From: Okapia johnstoni
Taxonomy: Eukaryota; Chordata; Mammalia; Artiodactyla; Giraffidae
Direction: 5' to 3'
Length of the DNA: 64,000 bases
Assembly (NCBI GenBank): GCA_024291935.2
Contig: CM044316.1
Span: 73,300,501 to 73,364,500, forward strand
The notes beneath the pieces were generated by a model. The model was not told where the DNA came from and ran no database searches. It saw only the letters and a program-made list of their open reading frames with translations. The position numbers were made by a program, and so were the translations under genes. Position 1 is the stretch's first letter. Each line of letters opens with the position of its first letter. Positions 1 to 12,332 of the stretch are shown one piece after another.

Positions 1-1208
1 TATATACATATTTTAAGGGACATTATGATCAGGCTGTAGAATCTCGCTGACTATTTTCCTTGCATGTCTGTAGCCTGTTCGATTTTCATGGTTGTCTTTT
101 GGGGCTGTATGTGAATTTATGGATGACAGCTTTTCCTAATTCCAAACAAGTGTTAGAATTTCTTGGTGTAACATTTTAATTTCTTTTTATGGTTTCTGAT
201 TTTTGAAATCTGATCCCTCTTCTTCATTGGTTGTTGATGGTGAGATTGTGGGTGATAATTCCCTGTTGCTAACAGGAGTCACATTTCTTCTCAGAATAAA
301 GGATACATGGAGCTGAAGATGTTATTTCACTTCTGACTTTTACTTGCAGTAGAAATGAAAGTGTAATTGCTTCTTATTTTTCCTTGTTGTTTCTCAATAA
401 GCAGATAGCAGAAGTTTAAATTAATCAACAGTCCTAAAGCCTAAGTAATAATAACAACAAGAACAATGGTTTAATGAAACTTAAGTTAATAGAAAATCCA
501 ACTAACTAGAGTCTTTTGAGTGTGTGTTTACTTAGAAGTTGACCAGCATTTGCTAGTGAGGGTTTTAGCCATGAGGATTGAAATACCATTCATTTAACCA
601 TAGATCTCCCTTCCCAAACATTCCAGTGAAGTGGAGTATAACTAAACTTAGTGGTATTTGTGTGAACTTGTAAGCATATAAATTTGTAAACATCCAAAAC
701 TACTTGGAAAAATAAGTTACTTCATAATGGAAAGTGAGCTAACTAGTGGTCAGCAAAAGTTGTAAGAAATTAAAATTTCCTTCCTTAAGTAAAAGTTTTA
801 TGTGATTGCATTTCTAAGAATCTAGAATTGCCCTTCTGATCTGGAATGGTTTTTATTTTGTGCAAATTGTGTATGAAACTAGCTAAAGCTTTTTTCATGC
901 TCAACTCGAAGAGAAAAAAGGCAAACACCCTCAACAAGACATTTCTTAGTCTATTTCAACACACACAGTTTGTTCTTTTAGGAATTGTGCCAAATTTTGA
1001 AAGAAACAGTGATTGTAAATCATAGTCCTTGTTCTCCAATTGCTTACAACATAAGTGACCAAAGATGTGCAGAATTAAAGTCTGTGGTTGATATTCCTTC
1101 CTTTGAAAAGTGGTTTCTATGTCTCTTCCCTTTAAATCTAGATGCGCTTTTGATGTGTTTGTAAACAGTAGAATGCAGAAGTGATGCTTTTGCTTTATCA
1201 GAGGATAA
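1..1208. other. Unassigned AT-rich DNA, probable intron
   Basis: I recognise no exon, RNA gene or repeat family here. The composition is AT-rich with scattered short A and T runs. It lies upstream of the terminal exon at 12221 on the same strand, so intronic sequence is the simplest reading, but no donor site can be tied to it. Confidence 0.4.
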
Positions 1209-1689
1209 AAACCAGAGTTATCACTTTGCTGACAAAAGTCCACATAGTCAGAGCTATGGTTTTTCTAGTAGTCATGTATGTATGTGAGAGTTGGACCATA
1301 AAGAAGGTTGAGCACTGAAGAATTGATGCTTTCAAACTGTGGTGCTGGAGAAGACTCTTGAGAATCCCTTGGACAGCAAAGAGATCAAACCACTCAATCC
1401 TAAAGGAAACCAACTCTGAATACTCGTTGGAAAGACTGATGCTGAAGCTGAAGCTCCTATACTTTGGCCACCTGATGCATAGAGCCAACTCATTGGAAAA
1501 GATCCTGATACTGGGAAAGATTGAGGGCAGGAGGAGAAGGGGGCAGCAGAGGATTAGATGGTTGGATGGCATCATTGACTCAGTGGACATGAGTTTAAGT
1601 CAACTCCGAGAAATAGTGAAGAACAGGAAGCCTGGTGTTTTGCTGTCCGTGGGGTCGCAAAGAGTTGGACATGACTGAGCAACTGAACA
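1209..1689 (+). mobile_element. BovB (RTE LINE) 3' end, 5'-truncated
   Basis: The sequence matches the last ~480 bp of BovB: the end of the reverse-transcriptase ORF (the stretch around 'GCTATGGTTTTTC', then 'GTTGGACCATAAAGAAGG') and the 3' tip 'GTCGCAAAGAGTTGGACATG' running into 'ACTGAGCAACTGAAC'. The reading frame is broken. Point differences from other copies in the window are numerous, so it is a middle-aged insertion. No convincing target-site duplication is visible. Confidence 0.92.
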
Positions 1690-4374
1690 AGAAATCAACA
1701 GAGGCACCTCATGTTTACAGCCCTAAGCTTTCATGGAAGAAGTCTGACTATCCTAGGCTTCCAGGCTTCAAAGAAGCCAGGCCACTGAAGAGTCTCCAGG
1801 AACCAGTCCTAGTCTTTCAGGGCTCCCAGCCAAGCACCAGATCAATGAAGACTGAATGATGCATTTGGTGGATGACAAGAAGTTTGTTGTGGAAGGGCAC
1901 TGGCTAGTTAGAGCCAAAAAGGCAGACATGAAGCTCAATAAGCCCAAGGGAGTTTCATAAAGCATGGAGTACACAATACATTGTGTTGTAGTAGTTTCTT
2001 ATAGGAGCAAAATAAGATCAGTTAGGTAACAATGGTTATTTAAATTGCTAATCAGTTATTTACTGAATGTGTCTGTTCAAGCCTTAATAATTAAATGCTA
2101 CAGCCAGTCATACATTTTGGCAAATCAAACCAATGCTTTTACAAAACATTGATCTCATTACATTTGTTAATGATACTTCTGAATGCCATGTAAAAGCTTC
2201 CTGCACTATGAATTTTGGATAATTATGATTATTTTTACATTTTAAAGACTCTGATTGCAGTGGGACATTTAAAGAAATAAGACCAAATTGTACCAGTTAA
2301 AACACTACTGGAACCATATGTTGCATTTATGCTACTTCCTCAAGATAAACATTAGTTCACTAAAAAAAATTCTTGAAAAAAATTGGTAATTTATGTAATC
2401 ATAAAGATATCACAGTGAGAAAGTGTATAGTGCTTAGTAAAGATAGTTATATAAACATAACACACAACTGTAGTCAACAGCTTTCTGTGTGGACTGGATT
2501 GCAGTTTAGTTGTGACTTTTGAGCTTTTCTTGAAATTGTAATACTATACATGTAATAAACTTTTTAAGGGCAAAAAGTTTAGATAGGTCATTCTGCAGTC
2601 ATTCTGAGCACATAGACTGAATCCTCCATGGCTTGTTCTGCCTTATCTCAGTGACTTGTCACCAGTTGTGAGGTATAGTGATTTGTTTTAAAAACATTCT
2701 CTACAATAGTTTTACTTTACACTTTGGTTGTGTTTTTAAAGTCAACTGTAAAGTTTAATCTTTTTAATTCAAAATCAGAATCGTCAGAATTTTGTAGATT
2801 GCTTCCATCTGCCTTCTCGCAGTTTCTGGCACATTTCCTTAAGACAGACAGAACATCTCCCAGAATTTGAGCAGAGACCCTCTACATTTGCCAGTAATAC
2901 CACATTATGTGTATACTTTGTGAAGAAATGTTTTTTGTTTGTTCATTTTCTGTATCATTTATATGATACTCATTTTATTTAAAAGTTATATAAGGTTGAT
3001 GATCATTCAAGATAGTTTGTCTTCTTTAAAACGTCTAGCTGCCACATGATCCTTGGTCACCCATTCCATGAAAAGCCTAGAAAAATATTCAGGAATGATT
3101 TGGCACAGACTGCTACTCAACAGATCAGAAGAGAAGGAGATAGGTAGGTCACAGCACAGGATGGCACTCATGACAGGTTTGCTGCTTTGTGAGCCAAGGA
3201 ATTAATTATAGTGGGCAATTTTGAGAATACTAAGAATCAAGTCCACTAGCAAGTACTAAAATAATGGGAAAATCTAATTAAAATAGAAACCGAATTCTCT
3301 TACTGTAAAACGAAAGACCACAGAACTTCAAGAGACAAAGAGAAGGCAAGGGAGGAGAAGGAGAAACCTCACAAAGCAGAGTATTTATTTGCCAGGAAAC
3401 TGCATTCATTCTTATTTATTTATAGGTAAAAAAAAAAAAAAAACTACCAGTGAAAAAATTCAAGTATCTCCCTGAAGAAAAAAAGCAAGTGCCTTTTAAC
3501 TGTTAGGAAAGAGGTTTACTGGTGATTAGGGTAATTAAGGATCAAAACTAGGTTCTGAAGAGGACAGAATGAGTCCATACAGCAGTACGTAACCAGTTTT
3601 TTTTAAGTCCCATTGTTTATTGGTCCAAAATAAGTGTGAGCAATTGTTAGGTTTGATTTGGGTCTAGTGTACAAAGGTCACTGAAAGTGCTGGGTTTGGA
3701 CAGATTATAATAATTTGCAGGCCCAGTGCAAAATGAAAATGCAGAGCCCCTTTGTTCAGAATTATTAAGAATTTCAAGATAATGACAACAGAACATGAAA
3801 GCAGAGATGAAGCCCCTCTAAGCTTGTGGCCTAGTGTGACTGACAGCATAGTCACACACCCATGAAGGTGGCATTGTCTGTGGTTCTTTAACAGCCTTAC
3901 TCATTAGAGCTGTCAGTGAAACAGCTGTTATCCCCTAGACAAGGGCTGCTGTTAGTGTAGATTCAGGGGAGCTCAGCACTTAGGGTTACCTCTGCCTTGG
4001 AGCATTTGTTTGTTCCTTTGTATCCCAGGCATCTCTCAGTCTCTGACCCATGGTAAGCACACAGTAAATAGTGGATAGGGTAGGTGATGGATGATGTGAT
4101 TGCCAGCCTCCCTCAATGATTCTGGTTCAGTTCATCTCTAGATAAGAAGCCCCAGTGTGGATTCTTTTGCGTTTCAGTTCATATTGCACAGACCTTGCAG
4201 ATGCCTCCTCCAGTCAGCTTCGAGTTTTCTTTAGCTTTGGGTCTTGGGAGCCCTGCGCTTACTCAGGTCTGTTTCTCTTTTAAGTGATCCTGAAACGTTT
4301 AAACTCATAGATTAGAATAATATTTGAGCCATAACCAAGTTAAGGCTAGACTAATGCTTCCTCCTCCAAAGCCC
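1690..4374. other. Unassigned DNA, probable intron
   Basis: There is no supported gene or well-preserved repeat. A short A-run sits at about 3430, and a possible L2 3' remnant is listed separately. The part at 1690-1970 is less AT-rich than its surroundings and may be an old repeat that I cannot name. Confidence 0.35.
3985..4075 (+). mobile_element. Possible L2 3'-end remnant
   Basis: The order 'TTTGTATCCCAGGCAT' ... 'GGTAAGCACACAGTAAATAG' resembles the conserved L2 3' tail (a 'TATCCCCAGC...CAGTGCCTGGCACATAGTAGG..CTCAATAAAT' pattern). It is short and degenerate, so the call is tentative. Confidence 0.35.
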
Positions 4375-4855
4375 CCAATAAAAAGATGTCTACGTCTTAA
4401 TTCCTGGACACTGATGCTATGTTAGAGCAGATGACAAGAGAAAATCAAGGTTGCAGATGGATTAAAGTCGCTAATTAGCTGACCGTGAAAGTGGCTAAAT
4501 TATCCTGGATTAACCAGATAGATCCAGAGTATCACAAAGGCTCTTAGGGAAGAGAGGGGCAGAAAAGTCAGAGAAAGAGATGTGACCAAGGAAGCAGGGT
4601 CAGAGTGACATGCTAGCAGAAGGTGCCCACCTGCCATTGCTGGCTTTGAGGATGGTGAAAGGGAGTAGCCTCTGGAAAACTCTCCGTTGGCGCTTCCAGA
4701 GAGGAATACGGCTCTGCCAACACCTTCATTTTAGCCCAGTGAGACGTGGGTCAGATTGCTGACCTCCAGAACTGTAAGATAATGAATTTGTGTTGTTTTA
4801 AGCCGCTGTGCTATGGTAATTTGTTACAGCAGCAGCAGGAAACCAACAGCTGGTT
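4375..4855 (+). mobile_element. Solo LTR of MLT1 type (ERVL-MaLR)
   Basis: The block 'GACCTCCAGAACTGTAAGA' ... 'TTTGTGTTGTTTTAAGCCGC' ... 'GGTAATTTGTTACAGCAGC' is the typical 3' part of mammalian MaLR LTRs. Upstream 'GATGTCTACGTCTTAATTCC' and 'TTATCCTGGATTAACCAG' fit the same family. No internal retroviral sequence follows, so it is an ancient solo LTR. The subfamily is not resolved. Confidence 0.75.
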
Positions 4856-4975
4856 CCACATTGCGGCGAAACGATCATTCCTGGTCCCTGGTTCATTAGG
4901 AGTCACTAACCTCCATGGCAGGGTATTATTTTCTGCCCATGTGTTTTCCCCTTCTCTTGGTAGCCTGAAGTAGAG

Positions 4976-4978
<3 letters not shown>

Positions 4979-5023
<45 letters not shown>
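4979..5023. repeat. (TG)n microsatellite, about 22 units
   Basis: A pure dinucleotide run just downstream of the MaLR LTR. It is uninterrupted, so it is probably length-polymorphic. It faces a (AC)n tract about 400 bp downstream. Confidence 0.98.
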
Positions 5024-5029
<6 letters not shown>

Positions 5030-5400
5030 TGTTTTTAATTTCCTTCATTGGACCACTATAATACATTTTTGAGTTCAGGCTAGTAGATGTTACATTCTAG
5101 AGAAAGCAATCAATGCAGGCTGTTCCAGAAACACTAGTTTCTTGGGATATTAGTAGTTGAGAGAGAGTGAAAAAAGCGGTTTCAGCTGCCAAATTCATTT
5201 GTAAAGCTGAGGATAACCAAGCTACATTTCTTTTCCGTAAAACACTTAAAAATATAATCTATGTATAAATGGTTTTTTAAAATCTCGATAGTTTAAAGGA
5301 ATATCCAGCAAAAATTATCCATCCTTCAGCTCAAGCTCCTCTCTCCAGAGTCAGCCATTGCTAGTTTCTTGTGAACCCTTCCAGAGGTATTCTGATATTT

Positions 5401-5405
<5 letters not shown>

Positions 5406-5462
<57 letters not shown>

Positions 5463-5516
5463 TATATATATATATATAAATGCACATACACACACATATA
5501 AATGTGTGTGTGTACA
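5406..5516. repeat. (AC)n microsatellite with TA-rich extension
   Basis: About 23 AC units are followed by 'CATATACACACATATATATA' and a shorter TG run. The compound pattern is ordinary for mammalian DNA. Reading frames across it give only Thr/His or Cys/Val dipeptide repeats and are artefacts. Confidence 0.97.
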
Positions 5517-5517
5517 C

Positions 5518-7907
5518 GCAGACTGTAATTTTCTACACACACTCTCCTGTACCTTGCTTTCATTTTACTTAATAATTTAACAAGTTTATGGAAGAACTTC
5601 AATAGCTTTAAATGTATAATATGCACATGAAACACTTACAGGACTTAATGGAGAAAAATAAATATTTTCCAAACATTTTGGACCACAGATTTCATTTATT
5701 TAGAGTGAAATCTTTTTCATTTAGAGTACTTTTTCAGACACACTGAACAACACCAAGCTGCCTTCATCTGGAATAGAAATAAGCATTAATGACTCCCATA
5801 TACAGATGTAACAAGAAAGGTATGGATTTCGGAGTAAGGGAAACCTAGGCTAATATCCTCATCCCGTTGTTGACTTGCCTGCCTGCTCACATGCATGTTT
5901 ACTGGCTGTGGCTTTGAGCAGGCTGCTTAACTTACTGAGCCTTCTTGATAATACTGTTTACCTCATCCAGTCATTTGTTAATTAAAACATGGACTCATTG
6001 GAACATGTATGAGCCCGGGTGTGTAAAGCAGAGTCATTCTACTTGAAAAGCTTCTAATCTAGTGAGGGAAGCTTCACTTGTAACACACCAAGCAGCGAAA
6101 AACAGTGGCCTATCTTAAAATTAAAGGTGTGGAAAATCATTTTCTATTACTATGACAATTTTCTACTTTTATAGGCACAGATCACTAGTAGCAAATGTCA
6201 GCTATACGACTTCAAAACTTGTAAGGAATACAGGAAGTTTAACATAGGATTTTTCAAGTATTAATTTTTTTTAAATGTGTATGGACTTTGATATTGCTCA
6301 TCTAATGAATTATCAGAGTAATGTTATTTATCTAAATAAAGTAAGAAGGACAAAATCTTTCAATTTATCATGAAATTCTTGCATAAATTCTGGCATGGTT
6401 GTGGATTATGGAGGTATTTATCTTAATGTCTTGTGACTTGAGATGGTGAGTTGGATAGAACTAGATAATCTTATTTTCAGACTCACAATATGAATATTTT
6501 ACAGGGAAATTCTATAATTATTCTTTACCAATATCTATAAGGCATACAAGTGCATTTTAGCATTGGTTTTTTACTCTTCATAATTCTCTTTTCTGTGTTT
6601 TATTCAAAATTACTTATTTCAAAGCATGTTTCTATTTTCTTGTTGTTCTTGATAAACAGCAAAGGAATATTCATTAGAAAAAAATGTTTAAGAATTTAAT
6701 TGCAAATAGCTAGTGCAATTTCATTTGCCATTTTGGTTGCCAGAAAAAAAGCTTCAGCTTCTTTTCATTTTCTCAGACCAGTGAAATGCTGTCTAGGCCT
6801 GTTGAACTCCAGACAATGTTCAACACTTATTTTACTGAATCCTGATGACTTCAGTCTGTTAATTTATTTAGGAGACACTTTTGGTTTTTATAAGGTCAGC
6901 TAGAAATGTGTAGCTATTTTCCCATTTGAGGTTCAAATATTTTTTAAAATACTAATATTTAACTTGAAAATACAGTGGTAACTTTGGTGATGTCAAATCT
7001 TTAAGCCTATTATTTATAACTTTTGCATTTAAAAGATGTTTCTCTGATTGAGTTTGTTCCATAATGGCAACTCTGTTAAGGCCAGTATGATAGCTGCCTA
7101 GTTATTTAATAGTAGTGAGTACCTAATACTTGGACTTGCCTGTTTTTTGTCATCATTTTGATGATGGTTTGATTTGTTACATTCAGAAAAACAACCCATT
7201 AAGTACTTGACTTTTATTATTACCAAGTAATGTATGTCCCAGCCAGTGCTCAGTTCTGTTTGTCTCCATTGCACTTCCCTTACCTCATCTCTCCTCTTCA
7301 TCCCTGCTGCCCATCTGACCTTTACCCCAGTCCCAGAGGAGAGTCAGAGATGAGATAGAAGGCTGTCAGGCAAGTTGGTAGTAAAGGAAAGCTCTCTCTC
7401 TGTTTATAGATAGATAGACATAGATACAGATATAACTTTCATCATAATGTGAGAGAAAGAGCTACTTTAGAGTGCTCTATATTGGTGGCCAGGCAGGCAT
7501 TGACCATTGGCCATTTTGCTAGATTTTTGCTGTGATGGCTGCAGTCTGAGAGTTTAAGACTTTCTTCCTCCCAAAAGAAAACATTGTCTGTTCTTCTTGT
7601 CTATAATGAATCATAAGCATAGCAACATCCTTCCAGGTTATTCTTTTCAACTCCAGATAATTCTTAGTGGGTGAAATAATTTACCTAATGTGTGTTTACA
7701 GATTCAGCAATCAAAGTTATATAGAAACCCAGCATTTTGGGTGGCAAATGGGAGTAGCACAAGCTGTGGACACTCAAAATAAACTGGGTTCTTGGCCTCT
7801 GCAGCAACCCTTCCCTGATTCTCCCCATATCTTTTGAATCATTTTCTTTCAGTCTTTTATTCATCTCTCTCTCTTGCCATCTGCATCTGCAATTTTCACA
7901 TTTCCTG
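5518..7907. other. AT-rich DNA without a gene, probable intron
   Basis: I see no exon. A decayed MIR is listed within it, and a GATA-like run sits near 7415. The remainder is unassigned. Confidence 0.35.
5870..5970 (+). mobile_element. Probable MIR SINE core
   Basis: 'GGCTGTGGCTTTGAGCAGGC' followed by 'TTAACTTACTGAGCC' matches the conserved MIR core (tgtgacctTGGGCAAGtcacTTAACctctcTGAGCC). It is strongly diverged and both ends are indistinct. Confidence 0.5.
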
Positions 7908-7916
7908 GGATTCTAT

Positions 7917-8130
7917 AGGGCTTCCCACATTGACTCAATGCCGAAGAACCCATGTGTCAGTGCAGGATACATGGGTTTGATCCCTGGGTCAGGAAGATCC
8001 CCTGGAAGAAGGAACTGGCAGCCCACTCCAGTATTCTTGCCTGGGAAATCCCAGGGACAGAGGAGTCTGACACGCTACAGTCCATGGGGCCTCAAAGAGT
8101 TGGACATGCCTGAGCACGCACACGTGCACA
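7917..8130 (+). mobile_element. Bov-tA SINE
   Basis: The tRNA-like head begins 'GGGCTTCCCACATTG', and the B-box-like 'GGGTTTGATCCC' is visible. The Bov-A body follows ('CCCACTCCAGTATTCTTGCC' to 'CAAAGAGTTGGACATGCC'). A 9-bp duplication GGATTCTAT at 7908-7916 and 8131-8139 flanks it. Confidence 0.93.
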
Positions 8131-8299
8131 GGATTCTATCCCAAACTTTTTGTCTCTGTTAGACTCTCTCTGGGAGTCTCTTCAACTCATTTGTCTTTAA
8201 TGGCCAATGATATGACAGTGACTGCTATCTCTGTACATGTAATCCAGTAATATCCCCTGAGCTCTACATTTGTAAGTTTGTGTGTATGCCATTGTGTGA

Positions 8300-9071
8300 A
8301 AATTCTATAATTTACTTGCTCCTATTTCTGTAGAGAGATATTTGGGTAGTTTTCAGTTTTTCACTATTATAAACAATGCACATTTGTGCACTATCTCCTG
8401 ACACACATATACAAATATTTGCCAGAGTATGTAACTAGAAGCAGAATTCCTGGTTATAAGTACATAAATCTTCATATACCTGGACAGTTATTGCCAAATT
8501 GTTATCTAAAGTGGTTTCAAATGTTTACACTCCAGCCAGTAGTAATTCATCTTGTCATTTCATGTTCTCTGTGATCTTTGCTATTGTTGGACGTTTTCGT
8601 TTTCGCTAATCTGGTGTAAAATACTTTATACTGTTTTTCATTTGCTTGGTTGAAACTTCCTTGGTTTCTAATGAAGTTTAGATAATTATCATATGCTTAT
8701 TTGGCCCCACTGTTCCCTCTTCTTGGAAGTTTCTGTAGTCTTTGGCATATGCTTTTAAATTATGTTGGGTTTTTTTTTAATTGTACCTTTGGATAATAAT
8801 CCTTTGTTAGTAACGTATGTTGCCGTATTTCCTCTCAATTTGTGATTTCTTCCATCTCTTTAAGGTGTTTGTACTTATTTCTTATGCTTCTAATGTAATT
8901 GAATTTATCTATCTTTATCCTCATGGTTTCACTTTCTGCCTTAAAAAAAAAGAACATCTCTATCCTAAGATCGTAAACATATTTTCCTTTATTTTCTTCT
9001 GAATGCTTTAAAGTTTTGCCTTTTCTCATTTAACTATGTAACTCACCTGGAATTGAGTTTTATGTGTTCTT
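8300..9071 (-). mobile_element. L1 fragment (L1M class), antisense
   Basis: The plus strand shows the antisense of L1 ORF2 and 3' sequence: 'CACTATTATAAACAATGC', then 'TATACCTGGACAGTTATTGC' and 'TTGGATAATAATCC'. It is an old copy with many differences and no usable reading frame. A Bov-A copy lies at its right edge. Confidence 0.75.
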
Positions 9072-9195
9072 CTTGTTTAGTCAGTAAGTCATGTCGGACT
9101 CTTTTGCAACACCATGACTATAGCCCGCCAGGCTCTTCTGTCCATGGGATTTCTCAGGCAAGAATACTGAAATGGGTTGCCATTTCCTTCTCCAG
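9072..9195 (-). mobile_element. Bov-A type SINE fragment
   Basis: In reverse it carries the Bov-A body only, without a tRNA head: 'TAGTCAGTAAGTCATGTCGG' at the left and 'GGGTTGCCATTTCCTTCTCC' at the right. It abuts the antisense L1, and no clear target-site duplication is seen. Confidence 0.85.
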
Positions 9196-9687
9196 TTAGC
9201 CCACATACAAATTGACTTTTAGTTTTTGACCTTAGAACCATCGTTCATGTCATAGTCAAAGGAGAATAATTTTTCAAGTGTCATAATGCCATCAATCATT
9301 ATACATTTTCCTGGACCTTTCAGTCTGCTCAAATCGGCACGTTGACATTGTTTCAGAAATATTGCCTTCAGAATATGTTATAAAATGCAAGTAATTCACT
9401 CTAAACAATACTAATGGTTCTCATTTGATAAGAAAAGACTGATATTACAGCCATGCTGATACCAATGTTAAACTTGACTGAGAAAATTTCTTTACAAAAT
9501 GAGCCAATAACTAGAAATATCATTTTAAAAGTTGTTGGTAATCCAACTCCCAGAAATTTAAAAGAGAAAGTCAATTATTCATTCTAACATTTTAGAGAAG
9601 CTTTCTCAGGATGAATAATTCTTGTGCCAGTCTAACTTTTGATCTACACTATTAATTAGATGGTGGTAATGCAGTTTGATTCAAGTT

Positions 9688-9690
<3 letters not shown>

Positions 9691-9730
<40 letters not shown>
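9691..9730. repeat. (GT)20 microsatellite
   Basis: A pure run of twenty GT units in unassigned intronic-type DNA. Confidence 0.98.
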
Positions 9731-9733
<3 letters not shown>

Positions 9734-10059
9734 AATGCAGTGTGAAATCAAGTTATAAAACATAGAACTCTCTGCAACTATATTATTTAGGCTATAGCCA
9801 TTTTTAATAAGGCTGTCATGTTCTGGGGAAGCTTCATTTATTCACTTAATTTGAAAAGTCCTTATACTTTGGCCTTTAACTGTGCAATGTTGATTTTTTA
9901 TTCTGTCATTAACATTTCCTTTTTAATTCATAGTTTTCATTTATTCTACAGGTATTTATTGACAGCTTATATTTTGCAAAGTAGTCTATTTGAGCATACT
10001 ATCTCAGAATTTAGGGACTAAAGGAACTCCAAGATCTTTTATAGTAACTGTAACTTTCT

Positions 10060-10190
10060 ACAACTTAAATTAAGACACTGAGATCCAGAAGGGTCCCATC
10101 ACCTGACCAAAACCTTAATGTGATAAAGCATAAATAAAGATCTCCCAACCTTGGATTCAGAATTCTGCCTGTTGAACCATGTTGTCCACA
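10060..10190 (-). mobile_element. Probable MIR SINE
   Basis: In antisense order it shows 'AGACACTGAGATCCAGAAGG' (cf. gaaACTGAGgcccAGAgagg), then 'GGATTCAGAATTCTGCCTG' where MIR has the tRNA-like 'GGATTCGAACCC'. It is old and diverged. Confidence 0.5.
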
Positions 10191-10779
10191 AAAACTAAAA
10201 ATATGCTTGAATCCTAAGTCTTAATATAATGTTTATAACATCCCTAAAGGGATTTTGTGAACAAATTATATTACAATCCTTGCCTTAAACCTACTTATAA
10301 AATGTTGAGGATGAAAAAACATATTTGAAAAAAAATGGAGAGAGTAAAAAGTTTAACTGAAAGCTTCCTGAGGGGCAGAAATTATGTGTAACCTTTATCA
10401 AATTTGTTATATTTCCCTAACACAGTGAGCTGGTCATAGTACATACTTAAGTATTGATTAAATGAAAAACTATGTATTGAAATATTGGGTACAGAAATTA
10501 GGTACTTTAAATGATCAGAGAAAATAAAAATTAACCTCAATTTGGAAAGTAAAAACAAAAAAAGAAAAGAAAAAAGTCTTCATGGAAGATTTAGAATTTA
10601 AAGTGGGCCATAACTAATGGATGCAATTTAATTAGAAATAGAGGAACTCCAAATTTTAAAAATACTTGTTTAGCTCACTTTCTGTTAAGACTTTAGATAC
10701 AGGTTCTCTGAGTTATTTGCCTTCAGATTTCACCTCTTAGCATGAATGCTTGGAATAAGCATGCTCATGAAAAAATAAT

Positions 10780-10907
10780 ATGATAAATATGCTAAGATAT
10801 TGGTATAAGGATTTTAATTGTTGAATTATTTATAAGAGCATTAAGAAATGGAACCAACCCAAACAGTCATCAGTGGATTGTTAGTACAAACAATTTAAAA
10901 TTAATGG
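10780..10907 (+). mobile_element. L1M fragment
   Basis: 'TATTTATAAGAGCATTAAG' and 'GGAACCAACCCAAACAGTCA' match the L1 3' segment reading 'ttATTTATAAtagcaaaaa..GGAAaCAACCcaaAtgtcca'. It ends where the BovB fragment starts, which suggests BovB inserted into or beside it. Confidence 0.6.
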
Positions 10908-10913
10908 TGAGTA

Positions 10914-12058
10914 TAGTGGAGGTGATGGAATTCCAGCTGAGCTATTCAGATCCTAAAGGATGATGCTGTTAAAGTGCTGCATTTAATATGCCAGCAAATA
11001 TGAAAAACTCAGCAGTGGCCACACAACTGGAAAAGGTCAGTTTTCATTCCAATCCCAAAGAAGGGCAATGCCAAAGAATGTTCAAACTACCACACAATTG
11101 CACTCATCTCACACCCTAGCAAAATAAATTCTCCAAGTGAGGCTCCAACAGTATGTGTACCAAGAACTTCCAGATGTTCAAGCTGGATTTAGAAAAGGCA
11201 GAGGAACCAGAGATCAAATTGCCAACATCCATTGGGTCATCGAAAAAGCAAGAGAGTTCCAGAAAAACATCTACTTCTGCTTCATTTACTATACCAAAGC
11301 CTTTGACTGTGGAACACAACAAACTGGAAAATTCTTAAAGAGATGGGAATACCAGACCACCTCACCTGCCTCCTGAGGAACCTGTATGCAGGTCAAGAAG
11401 CAATAGTTAGAACTGGACGTGGAACAATGGACTGGTTCCAAATTGGGAAAGGGGTACGTCAAGGCTGTATACTGTCACCCTGCTTATTTAACTTATATGC
11501 AGAGTACATCATGCAAAATGCCTGGCTGGATGAAGCACAAGCTGGAATCAAGATTGCCGGGAGAAATATCAATAACCTCAGATATACAGATGCTGCTGCT
11601 GCTGCTGCTAAGTCTCTTCAGTCGTGTCTGACTCTGTGCGACCCCATAGACGGCAGCCCACCAGGCTCTGCCGTCCCTGGGATTCTCCAGGCAAGAACAC
11701 TGGAGTGGGTTACCATTTCCTTTTCCAATAGGTGAAAGTGAAGTCGCTCAGTCGTGTCCGACTCATCGCGACCCCATGGACTGCAGCCTAACAGGCTCCT
11801 CCATCCATGGGATTTTCCAGGCAAGAATACTGGAGTGGGTTGCCATTGCCCTCTCCGATATACAGATGACACCACCCTTATGGCAGAAAGGGAAGAACTA
11901 AAGAGCCTCTTGATGAAAGTGAAAGAGGAGAGTGAAAAAGTTGGCTTAAAACTCAACATTCAGAAAACTAAGATCATGGCATCCATTCTCACCACTTCAT
12001 GGCAAATAGATGGAGAAACAATGGAAACAGTGAGAGACTATTTTCTTGGGCTCCAAAG
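10914..12058 (+). mobile_element. BovB internal fragment (RT domain), both ends missing
   Basis: The sequence runs from 'GGTGATGGAATTCCAGCTGA' through the reverse-transcriptase core to 'CTTGGGCTCCAAAGCAG'. Recognisable pieces are 'CAGATGTTCAAGCTGG', the FDC-type motif A region (broken) and FQIGKGVRQGCILSP at about 11440-11485, followed by LFNLYAEYIM. A Bov-A2 SINE interrupts the YADD region. The BovB 3' tail is absent: similarity stops ~750 bp before the expected end, so this is not a simple 5'-truncated insertion. It lies only ~160 bp upstream of a splice acceptor. Confidence 0.9.
11593..11856 (-). mobile_element. Bov-A2 SINE nested in BovB
   Basis: Two Bov-A monomers lie head to tail, joined by 'GGTGAAAGTGAAGTCGCTCA'. 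The left end has (CTG)n 'CTGCTGCTGCTGCTGC' and the right end 'GCCATTGCCCTCTCC'. A perfect 12-bp duplication GATATACAGATG (11581-11592 and 11857-11868) is BovB target sequence, so Bov-A2 inserted after BovB. It splits the codons of the RT catalytic YADD box region. Confidence 0.96.

Positions 12059-12332
<274 letters not shown>

Larger units (their letters stand above)
9196..10779. other. AT-rich DNA without a gene, probable intron
   Basis: Apart from a (GT)n tract and a probable MIR listed separately, I recognise nothing. The stretch at 10490-10640 is markedly A-rich. Confidence 0.35.

Noticed and set aside
5326..5635. Overlapping frames with Cys/Val, Thr/His and Tyr/Ile repeats
   Set aside because: Translations of the (AC)n/(TA)n microsatellite.
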